From a virus, in the IMG/VR virus record IMGVR_UViG_3300042934_000981, positions 1 through 61,829 of that record: a DNA stretch of 61,829 bases; one strand, written 5' to 3'. Numbering within the stretch: the stretch's first letter is position 1; each line of letters starts with the position of its first letter. The position numbers and the translations under genes are program-made. Positions 1-7,022 of this stretch are shown piece by piece. The notes beneath the pieces are model-generated. The model was not told the origin of the DNA and did no database searches. It saw only the letters and a program-made list of their open reading frames with translations.

Positions 1-127
1 TCGTGAGCAACAGCACTCTCGAGGAGGCGGACTTCGATGACCTCGTGGCCGAGGTGCTCGAGGCCGAGTACGACGCGGACGAGATCGAGACCGAGCAGGG
101 CGACGCCTCGTTCGAGGCGATCAAGCC
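1..127. repeat. 127-bp terminal direct repeat, left copy
   Basis: Identical to the last 127 bases of the window (61703-61829). It lies inside a coding sequence that reads smoothly across the join. The length equals a common maximum assembly k-mer, so it more likely marks a circular contig than a biological terminal repeat. Confidence 0.95.
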
Positions 128-155
128 GCAGCACACCTGCGGGGGTGGATGCTGA
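1..155 (+). CDS. Small acidic protein crossing the contig join (C-terminal part)
   Basis: This is the 3' part of a gene that begins at 61609. Joining the ends gives an 82-residue protein. It is strongly acidic in the middle (repeated Glu/Asp around EVLEAEYDADEIETEQ) and ends in a small cysteine motif, HTCGGGC. I do not recognise the family. The stop (153-155) overlaps the next ATG (155) as TGATG, which suggests translational coupling. It is the first gene after the late promoter at 61555-61583, just ahead of the terminase region. Confidence 0.8.
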   Translation, partial: VSNSTLEEADFDDLVAEVLEAEYDADEIETEQGDASFEAIKPQHTCGGGC

Positions 156-499
156 TGAGTCCCTTCGAGCACTACGCCAAGGCTGAGGGCTTGCTCGAGG
201 CAGCGCAGCGGGCGTACATCGACAACGTCCCCGAGGATCGCGTGGACCGGCTGATCCGCAGGGCGCAGGTGCACGCGACCCTCGCGACCGCGAAGACCCA
301 TCTGCCCGTCATCGTCACGGCGCCGGCGGAACTCATCGACCAGGTGAAGACCGTCGACGCCGGTGCCGGCGGGGTGCTGTTCATCCCGAACGAGATCGCG
401 ACCGGGCAAGATCCCCGCGAGGTCCGCGACTTCGCCGAGCAGCTGACCGAGCAGCTCGTGGAGCAGATGCGCCACCCGATCACGGAGGTCGGATCATGA
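155..499 (+). CDS. Hypothetical protein, 114 aa
   Basis: Start chosen at the ATG that overlaps the preceding stop; an ATG six bases upstream (149) is also possible. The product is a mixed helical protein with no motif I recognise, ending in a Gln/Glu-rich helix (EQLTEQLVEQM). It overlaps the next gene by four bases (ATGA), so it belongs to the leading group of small co-translated genes in the late operon. A role in DNA packaging or host takeover would be a guess. Confidence 0.7.
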   Translation: MSPFEHYAKAEGLLEAAQRAYIDNVPEDRVDRLIRRAQVHATLATAKTHLPVIVTAPAELIDQVKTVDAGAGGVLFIPNEIATGQDPREVRDFAEQLTEQLVEQMRHPITEVGS

Positions 500-774
500 C
501 GACCGACGCCGAAGCCCTCCACGAGCTCGCACAGGCGGCAGCCGAGCTCGACACGATCTTCGAGGCGCGCGTCGAAGCCGCCCTCGAGCGCTACGACATG
601 GACCCGGCCTACCACCGGCGCGTCCGGGCGATCGCGGACGTGCTCGCGAAGGATCCGCTGATGGACACCCTCCACCCCGACGTGCGGTCGAGCTCGTGCG
701 CACGGCTCGCGCTGCGGATGGTGGTCGCCGACGACATCATCCTTTCCCACCACTCGGCAGGAGGCCGGCTATGA
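496..774 (+). CDS. Hypothetical protein, 92 aa
   Basis: Helical, acidic N-terminal half (HELAQAAAELDTIFEARVEA), no recognisable domain. The start overlaps the previous stop by four bases, and the stop overlaps the next start at 771 the same way, so the gene sits firmly in the polycistronic late leader. No function assigned. Confidence 0.7.
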   Translation: MTTDAEALHELAQAAAELDTIFEARVEAALERYDMDPAYHRRVRAIADVLAKDPLMDTLHPDVRSSSCARLALRMVVADDIILSHHSAGGRL

Positions 775-1187
775 GTCGCGCGATCATCGACGACAACGCC
801 GACCCGTACGCCCTGCGCGACGCGATCCAGGCGTCGATCGAGATGCTCGAGCGGCACGCGCCGGAAGTGTACGGGAAGCACCTGCCGACGCTGCGCTCGC
901 TCATGACACAGCTGCGGCCACGCGCGAGCGAGAGCGCCGTCTGGTATGAGCACGTCTCGCGCGGCGTGATGCGCGAGCACCACGCCATGCGCGTCATCCA
1001 CCTGTGCGAATCCGAGGGCACCGAGATCTGGGAGCGGTACGTCTGGCCCGAGGAGGCGCAGGCCGCGCTCGCCGCCCACATCCGCGAGATGCACCCGAAG
1101 GCCACCGACTACGTTCACCACATGAGCACCATCGGCATCACCCGCCGCGACCACACCAGCACTGGAGACACCAATGCCGAAGGGTAG
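771..1187 (+). CDS. Hypothetical protein, 138 aa
   Basis: An in-frame GTG/ATG extension exists upstream, but the ATG at 771 (MSRAIIDDN) overlaps the previous stop in the usual ATGA pattern and is preferred. The protein is rich in His and Trp toward the C-terminus and predicted mostly helical. It overlaps the next gene by 14 bases. Function unknown. Confidence 0.7.
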   Translation: MSRAIIDDNADPYALRDAIQASIEMLERHAPEVYGKHLPTLRSLMTQLRPRASESAVWYEHVSRGVMREHHAMRVIHLCESEGTEIWERYVWPEEAQAALAAHIREMHPKATDYVHHMSTIGITRRDHTSTGDTNAEG

Positions 1188-1338
1188 GCCCGTCGGATCG
1201 GGCAAGGACCGCTTTCACTTCCTGCGCGTGCGCGTGAGCGAGGCCGAGCTTGAGCGGCTGGACCGCGACCGCGGTCTCGCCACCCGCTCGGAGTGGGTGC
1301 GCCAGCGCCTCTTCGGCAAGAGGGGGCGAGGGCAGTGA
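1174..1338 (+). CDS. Small ribbon-helix-helix-like DNA-binding protein
   Basis: A 54-residue basic protein. Residues 12-45 fit a ribbon-helix-helix fold: a beta strand with alternating pattern (FHFLRVRVSEAELERLD) followed by two helices containing TRSEWVRQRLF. Such CopG/Arc-type proteins bind operators as dimers. Being at the head of the late operon it could regulate late genes or terminase; this is inference. The stop overlaps the GTG start of the next gene. Confidence 0.6.
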   Translation: MPKGRPVGSGKDRFHFLRVRVSEAELERLDRDRGLATRSEWVRQRLFGKRGRGQ

Positions 1339-1568
1339 CCCGGGCATCCCGGCTGTGGCTGCTCGGTGTGCTCGCCGCGATCGCGGTGACGGTCGCCTAC
1401 TCCTGGGTGTCGGCCGTGATCGGGCTGCAGTTCGGCGACCAGTTCATCACCGGCTGGCCGGCGGCGCTCGCGACGAGCGGGCTGATCTGGCTCTGTGCGC
1501 TGTCGATCGTGCTGTTCGGGTCGATCCTCCGCATCACGCTCGAGTGGGCGATGGCAGGCAAGCGATGA
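1335..1568 (+). CDS. Small membrane protein, 77 aa
   Basis: Start chosen at GTG 1335, which overlaps the previous stop (GTGA); a longer in-frame start at 1293 would lie inside the upstream gene. Two hydrophobic segments, about residues 7-27 and 40-62, predict a helical hairpin in the membrane, followed by a short basic tail. No family recognised. Confidence 0.65.
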   Translation: MTRASRLWLLGVLAAIAVTVAYSWVSAVIGLQFGDQFITGWPAALATSGLIWLCALSIVLFGSILRITLEWAMAGKR

Positions 1569-1768
1569 GGCTGCACATGGGCCGGGCGTGGACCGGGCAC
1601 GCCGTCGAGGACGCCTGTCCGTGCGCGCAGGCGGAATGTGGCCTCGCGGTGCCGGACGGCTCGGCGCCGGGCTCGTGCCCTGAGCACAACCCCGCTGACC
1701 CGCTCGCCGGCAAGACGATGCGCCAGATGCACACCGACGTGCAGTGCCCTGGGAGGATATCCGCATGA
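1565..1768 (+). CDS. Cysteine-rich small protein (possible zinc binder)
   Basis: A 67-residue protein starting at an ATG that overlaps the previous stop. It carries five Cys and several His in the order CPC-x5-C, CPEH and QCPG, which suggests metal coordination. Actinophages often carry such Cys/His-rich proteins of unknown role. The end overlaps the start of the terminase small subunit candidate. Confidence 0.6.
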   Translation: MRLHMGRAWTGHAVEDACPCAQAECGLAVPDGSAPGSCPEHNPADPLAGKTMRQMHTDVQCPGRISA

Positions 1769-2442
1769 GCTACGCGCGAGACGACGACGACGCGGACTAC
1801 ATGCAGTTCGAGCGTCCCGAGAAGCCGGCGTCGAAGAAGACCGGGGACAAGGCGAAGCGCCGCGCCGCGATCCCCGTGCTGCCGGAGCCGCCGAGGTACA
1901 ACCCCGACGAGATGATGGACATGCGCGGCGGGATCACCCGCCTGGACGAGGCGATCGTCAACATGCGCGTGGATAATGTGCCGTTCGAGGAGATCGCACG
2001 GATCCTCAGTCTGCCGAGCGCGACGGATGCCTACCAGCGCTGCGTCCGCGCGCTGGCGAAGACGCACCCGCGCGAGGACTGGGAGACGACTCGGCAGCTC
2101 GAGATCGCACGCGCTGAGCAGCTGCTCCGCCGATCGATGGCGATGGCGGCCGCGGAGTTCTTCGTCGACGCCGAGAACCCCGACGAGCTCATCCCGAACG
2201 AGGACCGGCTGCGCTGGCACCAGCAGGCCGGGCAGGATCTCGCCCTGCACGCCACGATCTCGGGCGCCAAGGCGCCGACCCGCGTGGAGATCACGCCCAC
2301 GGACCAGGAGTACGAGGCCCTCGTCACCGAGGTGCTCCGCTCGCGCGGCCACAGCGAGCCGGCCGAGTTCGACATCCTGTCGCTGGACCAGATCCCGAAC
2401 GTGGAGGATGCCGAGATCGTCGACGGGGAGATGGACCGATGA
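1765..2442 (+). CDS. Putative terminase small subunit
   Basis: Start at ATG 1765 has a good GGAGG site; an upstream in-frame ATG at 1744 has none. The 225-residue product has a Lys-rich N-terminal arm, then around residues 60-100 a helix-turn-helix-like segment (DNVPFEEIARILSLPS), a long helical region and an acidic tail. Small terminase subunits recognise packaging sites through an N-terminal HTH and oligomerise through a central helix region. The position one gene before the large terminase supports the call, but the family is not certain from sequence alone. Confidence 0.5.
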   Translation: MSYARDDDDADYMQFERPEKPASKKTGDKAKRRAAIPVLPEPPRYNPDEMMDMRGGITRLDEAIVNMRVDNVPFEEIARILSLPSATDAYQRCVRALAKTHPREDWETTRQLEIARAEQLLRRSMAMAAAEFFVDAENPDELIPNEDRLRWHQQAGQDLALHATISGAKAPTRVEITPTDQEYEALVTEVLRSRGHSEPAEFDILSLDQIPNVEDAEIVDGEMDR

Positions 2443-2777
2443 GCAGTGGCGGCTTCGGATGGCGTGATCGCGTCGTCGGCAACGTGGCGCGGACCTCGGA
2501 AGTGCGGGTGCGGCGGACCAAGGCGGTCTCCCGGCTCACCATGGAGGTCACCGTGGGCATCATGCCGCTGCTCATGGAGGCGTGCCGGCGCCGGCAGATC
2601 TCGCCGACCGGCTATATCCGCCGTGCGATGCTCGCCTTCATCGCCCACGACCTGAATCGCCCCCTCGAGGACGTGCTCGTGCACGATCCGCGCTTCTCTC
2701 CACCCGGATCACGCATCGTCGTGCCCGATCCGGAGGGGAAGATGGGCGGACCCTGGGAGATCGAGGACCTGAGGTGA
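2439..2777 (+). CDS. Hypothetical protein between terminase genes, 112 aa
   Basis: Basic N-terminal half with a strand-helix pattern (SRLTMEVTVGIMPLLMEACR, then ISPTGYIRRAMLAFI) that resembles a ribbon-helix-helix or small DNA-binding domain. The C-terminal 35 residues look extended. It overlaps both neighbours by four bases. A packaging accessory or DNA-binding role is possible but unproven. Confidence 0.6.
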   Translation: MSSGGFGWRDRVVGNVARTSEVRVRRTKAVSRLTMEVTVGIMPLLMEACRRRQISPTGYIRRAMLAFIAHDLNRPLEDVLVHDPRFSPPGSRIVVPDPEGKMGGPWEIEDLR

Positions 2778-4276
2778 GCTTCAACCCGATCACGGCCGCC
2801 GGAATCGACCTCGAGCGCGCCAATCTGTCGAAGCAGGCCAAGGCCGAGGTCCTCAAGCGCGTGCAGGCGCGCATTTCGCACTCGCGCCGGGTCTGGTACT
2901 GCCAGCTGGGCCGGAATTGCGACGGCACGCCCCACGAGGGCGCCGAATACCCGCACGCGCAGGACTATCAGTACCCGCCGCTCGGCTTCGACTGGGATAC
3001 CTGGTTCATGATGTGCGGCCGCGGCACCGGCAAGACCCTCTCGGGCTCGCACTGGGTCCGATCGATCACGCCGAAGGTCAGTCGCATCGCGCTCGTCGGC
3101 CGAACGCTCGACGACACCCGCAAGACCATGGTCGAGGGCGAGTCGGGGCTCATCCGCGCGTGCAAGGACGCCGGCGAGACCTACGACTGGAAGCCCGCGC
3201 TGAAGACCTTCACCTTCGCGAACGGCGCGCAGGCGTTCTGCTACACCGCCGAGGAGCCCGACAAGCTGCGAGGCCCCGAGCACGGTGCCGGCTGGCTCGA
3301 CGAGCCCTGCCACATGGAGCTCATCGACGAGATCTGGTCGAACTACAACCTCGGTCTGCGCCAGAAGGGCTACCCGGGCGGCGCCAAGACGCTGCTCACC
3401 TCGAGCCCGTTGCCGGTGAAGTGGACGAAGGAGCGGATCAAGGAGAAGGGCGAGCTCCACGAGGACGGATCGCGGGATCCGTCGACCGTGATGGTCTCGG
3501 TCCCGACCAGCCGCAACATCCACAACCTCGACGAGAGCTACATCCGTCGCGTCGTCGATCCGCTGCGCGGCACCCGCAAGGGCCGGCAGGAGCTCAACGC
3601 CGAGCTGCTCGAAGACGTCGAGGGCGCGCTCTGGACGATCGACAGCTTCCGGTACTTCGACCTCGCCGTCATGCGCGGCACGTTCGACCGCATCGTGGTG
3701 GGTGTGGACCCCGCCGGCTCGACGACGCGGCACTCTGACGAGACCGGCATCATCGTGGTCGCGATCAAGGGCGACAACATCTACGTGCTCGACGACTTCA
3801 CCGGCACCTACTCGCCGGCAGCGTGGGCGGCGAAGGTGATCCTGGCGTACGAGACCTACTCGGCGGATGCCGTCGTCGTGGAGCGCAACTTCGGCGGCGA
3901 CATGGTCAAGGCGAACCTGCGCAACGCCAAGTTCCGCGGCCGCGTCGTCGAGGCCCGCGCCTCGGAGGGCAAGCGCGTGCGCGCGGAACCGACCGCGGCG
4001 CTGTACGAGCAGGAGCTCGCGTACCACGCCCGCGGCGGCAAGCTGCAGGCGCTCGAGGACGAGCAGACCACGTGGGTGCCCGGCATCGGGCCCTCGCCGA
4101 ACCGCATCGACGCGCTGGTGTGGGCCGAGCACGAGATCTCGAAGGGACGCGGGCGCGGCAGCGCGAGCTCGGGCATCCCGCGCGGGCAGATGGGCCCGCC
4201 GAAGACCATGCTGCCGGGCTCGAAGCGCTCGGCCAAGGCCGCCCTACAGATCGCGAGACCCGGGAGCTACCGATGA
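2774..4276 (+). CDS. Terminase, large subunit
   Basis: DNA-packaging motor that pumps DNA into the prohead and cuts it. Start taken as GTG 2774 (GTGA overlap with the previous stop), giving 500 residues. The ATPase domain has Walker A GRGTGKT (82-88) and Walker B GWLDEP (about 173-178). The RNase H-like nuclease domain has its first Asp in VVGVDPAGS (312), a second acidic cluster in DAVVVERNF (365-370) and a third Asp in NRIDALVW (446). Order, spacing and length fit the family. It is followed by small genes and the portal, the standard packaging module order. Confidence 0.95.
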   Translation: MSFNPITAAGIDLERANLSKQAKAEVLKRVQARISHSRRVWYCQLGRNCDGTPHEGAEYPHAQDYQYPPLGFDWDTWFMMCGRGTGKTLSGSHWVRSITPKVSRIALVGRTLDDTRKTMVEGESGLIRACKDAGETYDWKPALKTFTFANGAQAFCYTAEEPDKLRGPEHGAGWLDEPCHMELIDEIWSNYNLGLRQKGYPGGAKTLLTSSPLPVKWTKERIKEKGELHEDGSRDPSTVMVSVPTSRNIHNLDESYIRRVVDPLRGTRKGRQELNAELLEDVEGALWTIDSFRYFDLAVMRGTFDRIVVGVDPAGSTTRHSDETGIIVVAIKGDNIYVLDDFTGTYSPAAWAAKVILAYETYSADAVVVERNFGGDMVKANLRNAKFRGRVVEARASEGKRVRAEPTAALYEQELAYHARGGKLQALEDEQTTWVPGIGPSPNRIDALVWAEHEISKGRGRGSASSGIPRGQMGPPKTMLPGSKRSAKAALQIARPGSYR

Positions 4277-4518
4277 GCGTGCTACATGTCGAATTCTGCG
4301 CCGGAGGTCCCGTCGACGGGCGCCGGCAGGACGTCCAGTCCGACAACGCCGAGGCGATCCGCGTCTACACGCCGCGCATCGGCATGCCCGTGCACACGCT
4401 CGACGCCAGCGACATCTCGAGCTCGGTCGGCATGGACACCCACGTATACCGCCGGACCCGCCGGCTGACGAAGACCGGCTACGAGCTCTACGCCTACGCC
4501 GGGAAGGAGCACCGATGA
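4273..4518 (+). CDS. Hypothetical protein, 81 aa
   Basis: Start ATG overlaps the terminase stop (ATGA). The small mixed alpha/beta protein ends with many Arg, Tyr and Lys residues (HVYRRTRRLTKTGYELYAYA). No family recognised. It is probably translationally coupled to terminase. Confidence 0.65.
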   Translation: MSVLHVEFCAGGPVDGRRQDVQSDNAEAIRVYTPRIGMPVHTLDASDISSSVGMDTHVYRRTRRLTKTGYELYAYAGKEHR

Positions 4519-4748
4519 TGTGGATCTGGTCTGTCGTGCTTGCCGGTGTGGGGATCCTCGGGATCTACCTCGCCGGCCGCAAGAATCTCTGGGGCTGGGC
4601 AGTGGGCGTGTTCGCCCAGGTGCTCTGGATGGTGTTCGCGATCGTGACGCAGCAGTGGGGATTCATCGCGAGTGCCCTCGCGTACGGCTGGGTCTACGGG
4701 CTCAACTGGTTCAAGTGGTCGCAGGACCGGAAGAAGGTGGAGGCATGA
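4515..4748 (+). CDS. Small membrane protein, 77 aa
   Basis: Very hydrophobic, aromatic-rich protein with about three closely spaced membrane segments (residues 3-20, 27-47, 49-66) and a basic end (WSQDRKKVEA). The Trp-rich GWAVGVFAQVLW pattern faintly recalls PnuC-type transporters, but the protein is far too short to be one. It overlaps both neighbours by four bases. Confidence 0.65.
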   Translation: MMWIWSVVLAGVGILGIYLAGRKNLWGWAVGVFAQVLWMVFAIVTQQWGFIASALAYGWVYGLNWFKWSQDRKKVEA

Positions 4749-5080
4749 TCCTCGAGCTCGAGTGGTGGCAGATCGCGCTGGCCGTCGTCGTCGCGATCCT
4801 GGGCGCCGCCCGCCTCACCCGGCTGATCGTGCACGACACGTTCCCGCCGATCGTGGCGTTCCGGGTCTGGTACCTCGATCACGCGCGCGGCGGCTGGGAC
4901 ACGCTCGTCGAGTGTCACTGGTGCATGGGCCCGTGGATGTTCCTCGTCGCGATCCTCACGTTCCTGCTCACGCCGCTGTGGCTGCCGATCGCGTACGCCT
5001 GGTGGATCTTCTACATCTGGATGGCCGGCTCCTACCTCGTGAGCCAGTACGTGCACTTCGACCAGGGTCGTGACGAGTAG
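4745..5080 (+). CDS. DUF1360-like membrane protein
   Basis: A 111-residue membrane protein. After an N-terminal membrane helix comes RLTRLIVHDTFP, then a WDTLVECHWCMGPW segment and two further hydrophobic helices. The R-LTRLI-D start plus C-x2-C-x-GxW is typical of the DUF1360 family seen in Gram-positive bacteria and many actinophages. Function is unknown. It is the last gene of the group before the hairpin at 5091-5122. Confidence 0.6.
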   Translation: MILELEWWQIALAVVVAILGAARLTRLIVHDTFPPIVAFRVWYLDHARGGWDTLVECHWCMGPWMFLVAILTFLLTPLWLPIAYAWWIFYIWMAGSYLVSQYVHFDQGRDE

Positions 5081-5090
5081 TCTGATCCCG

Positions 5091-5122
5091 CGACACCCGC
5101 ACCCCGGCCGGTGCGGGTGTCG
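5091..5122 (+). terminator. Strong hairpin upstream of portal gene
   Basis: A perfect 13-bp GC-rich stem (5091-5103 with 5110-5122) and a 6-base loop lie in the gap between the DUF1360-like gene and the portal gene. There is no clear T-tract, so it may attenuate transcription or protect the 3' end. A TACGAT hexamer at 5145-5150 could be a -10 element for a fresh transcript into the portal gene, but no good -35 is seen. Confidence 0.55.
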
Positions 5123-5198
5123 TGCGTCTGAGCGGGGCGCGCTGTACGATGTCGCCTCAGAGGGGCTCTTGCGCGCGAGCCCATGATGAGGGGGCACC

Positions 5199-7022
5199 AT
5201 GCCGAAGTCGTCGCCGGCGGGGTTCCGCGCGGAGACCCTGTCTCGGCCGGAGAATGTCGCAGTCTACGCCGCGGCGAAGAACTTCACCATCGGCAAGGCG
5301 CGGAAGGGCATCCCGGTCACGTCGACCACCTCCACCGGCGAAGAGTGGCAGGACACCGGCTGGGACTTCTACGACACCATCGGCGAGTATCGCTACGCGG
5401 TCGACTGGGTGGGCAACCTCCTCTCGCGCGCGACGCTGCACGTCGTCGAGAACGGTGACGCCACCGACAACCAGCTGGCCGTCGACGTGATGGCGTCCCT
5501 GTTCGGCGGCGAGGATGGTCAGGCCGAGATGCTCCGCTCGCTCGGCATCCACTACACGGTGGCCGGCGAGGCGTACGTCATCGGCGTCGACCAGCAGGAC
5601 GAGGACGAGTGGTTCGTCATTGCGTCGACCGAGATCAAGCGGGACGGATCCGGCAACTTCGGCGTGAAGGGCATGGGCCTCGAGATCACCGACGGCGGAT
5701 CCCTCGTCATGCGGCTGTGGCGCGCACACCCCCGCAAGCCGTGGAAGGCGAACAGCCCGACCCGCGCAGTGCTCCCGATCCTGGCCGAGCTCGAGAAGCT
5801 CACCCAGCACGTCGCCGCGCAGCTCGATTCCCGCCTCGCCGGCGCCGGCCTCCTGCTCGTGCCGAGCGAGATGACCTTCCCGCAGATGCCGACGTCGCTG
5901 CCGGCAGCGGATCCCGACGCCCCGCCCACAGCCGGCACCACGACGGACGGCGCGCAGGGCTTCGTCAACATGCTGATCGACGTGATGAGCCGCGCGATCG
6001 GCGACCGCGCTGACGCGAGTGCGTACGTGCCGATCGTGCTGCAGATCGCAGGCGAGTACCTCGAGAAGGTCCAGCACCTCAAGTTCTGGTCCGAGCTCGA
6101 CGAGCAGGCGATCGAGCTCCGCAAGGAGGCCATCGGCCGGCTCGCGCTCGGGATGGACATGCCGCCCGAGGTCCTCACCGGCACCGCCGACGTGAACCAC
6201 TGGGGCGCCTGGCAGATCGACGAGGCGTCGATCAAGAGCCACTCCGAGCCGCTGCTCAAGGCCATCACCTCAGCGCTGACGCAGGGCTACCTGCGTCCCG
6301 TGCTCGAGGCGGAGGGCATGAGCCGCGAGGAGGCGATGGCGTTCTCGATCAAGGCCGACACCTCGCAGCTGCGGATGCGGCCGAACCGGTCGAAGGAGTC
6401 CATCGAGCTCTTCGAGCACGGCGAGGTCTCGGCCTCGACGATGCGCCGCGAGAACGGCTTCGACGAGACGGATGCCCCGGACGACGCCGAGCGTCGCGAG
6501 TGGCTGATCCGCAAGGTGGCGTCTGGATCCGCGACGCCCGAGATGGTCGTCGAGGCGCTGCGCCTGCTCGGCATCGCGATCGTCGCGGCGCCCGAGTCCG
6601 ACGAGCCGAACGAGGCCCGGCCCAACCCGAGCCTGCTCGAGCACCCCGACGAGGGGCTGCCGCCCGAGGAGGCGAGCGTCTCGGCCGACGTCGTCGCGGC
6701 ATCCGAGGTCATGGTGCACTGGGCGCTGCAGCGTGCCGGCAACCGGCTCAAGACCCGGCTCGGCCCGAAGGTCAAGGACATCGACGTGCCGGCCCACGAG
6801 CTCTACCTGCGGATGCCCGAGCTCTCGTCGACGGAGATCTCGACGCTGCTCGACGACGCCTGGACATGTCCGATCGCGCCGGAGCTCAACGTCGACCCTG
6901 TCCGCCTGGTGCAGACGCTCGACCAGTACGCCGCGACGCTGCTCGGTCTGCGCAAGCCGCACGACCGCACCCTGCTGAGGATGCACCTGGCCGCTGCATT
7001 GGATCGGGCCGATGCTCCCTGA
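5199..7022 (+). CDS. Portal protein
   Basis: The portal forms the dodecameric ring at the capsid vertex through which DNA enters and leaves. This 607-residue protein has the size, helical content and position (after terminase, before MuF/protease and capsid) expected of SPP1/HK97-type portals. The central region contains the usual NHWGAWQIDEASIKSH segment near residues 330-345 and a charged C-terminal tail. ATG 5199 was chosen because it follows a spaced GAGGGG. The end overlaps the next start by 11 bases. Confidence 0.85.
   Translation: MPKSSPAGFRAETLSRPENVAVYAAAKNFTIGKARKGIPVTSTTSTGEEWQDTGWDFYDTIGEYRYAVDWVGNLLSRATLHVVENGDATDNQLAVDVMASLFGGEDGQAEMLRSLGIHYTVAGEAYVIGVDQQDEDEWFVIASTEIKRDGSGNFGVKGMGLEITDGGSLVMRLWRAHPRKPWKANSPTRAVLPILAELEKLTQHVAAQLDSRLAGAGLLLVPSEMTFPQMPTSLPAADPDAPPTAGTTTDGAQGFVNMLIDVMSRAIGDRADASAYVPIVLQIAGEYLEKVQHLKFWSELDEQAIELRKEAIGRLALGMDMPPEVLTGTADVNHWGAWQIDEASIKSHSEPLLKAITSALTQGYLRPVLEAEGMSREEAMAFSIKADTSQLRMRPNRSKESIELFEHGEVSASTMRRENGFDETDAPDDAERREWLIRKVASGSATPEMVVEALRLLGIAIVAAPESDEPNEARPNPSLLEHPDEGLPPEEASVSADVVAASEVMVHWALQRAGNRLKTRLGPKVKDIDVPAHELYLRMPELSSTEISTLLDDAWTCPIAPELNVDPVRLVQTLDQYAATLLGLRKPHDRTLLRMHLAAALDRADAP

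Noticed and set aside
5122-5150. Promoter before the portal gene
   Set aside because: TACGAT is a fair -10 but no -35 better than GTGCGT is found at the right spacing.
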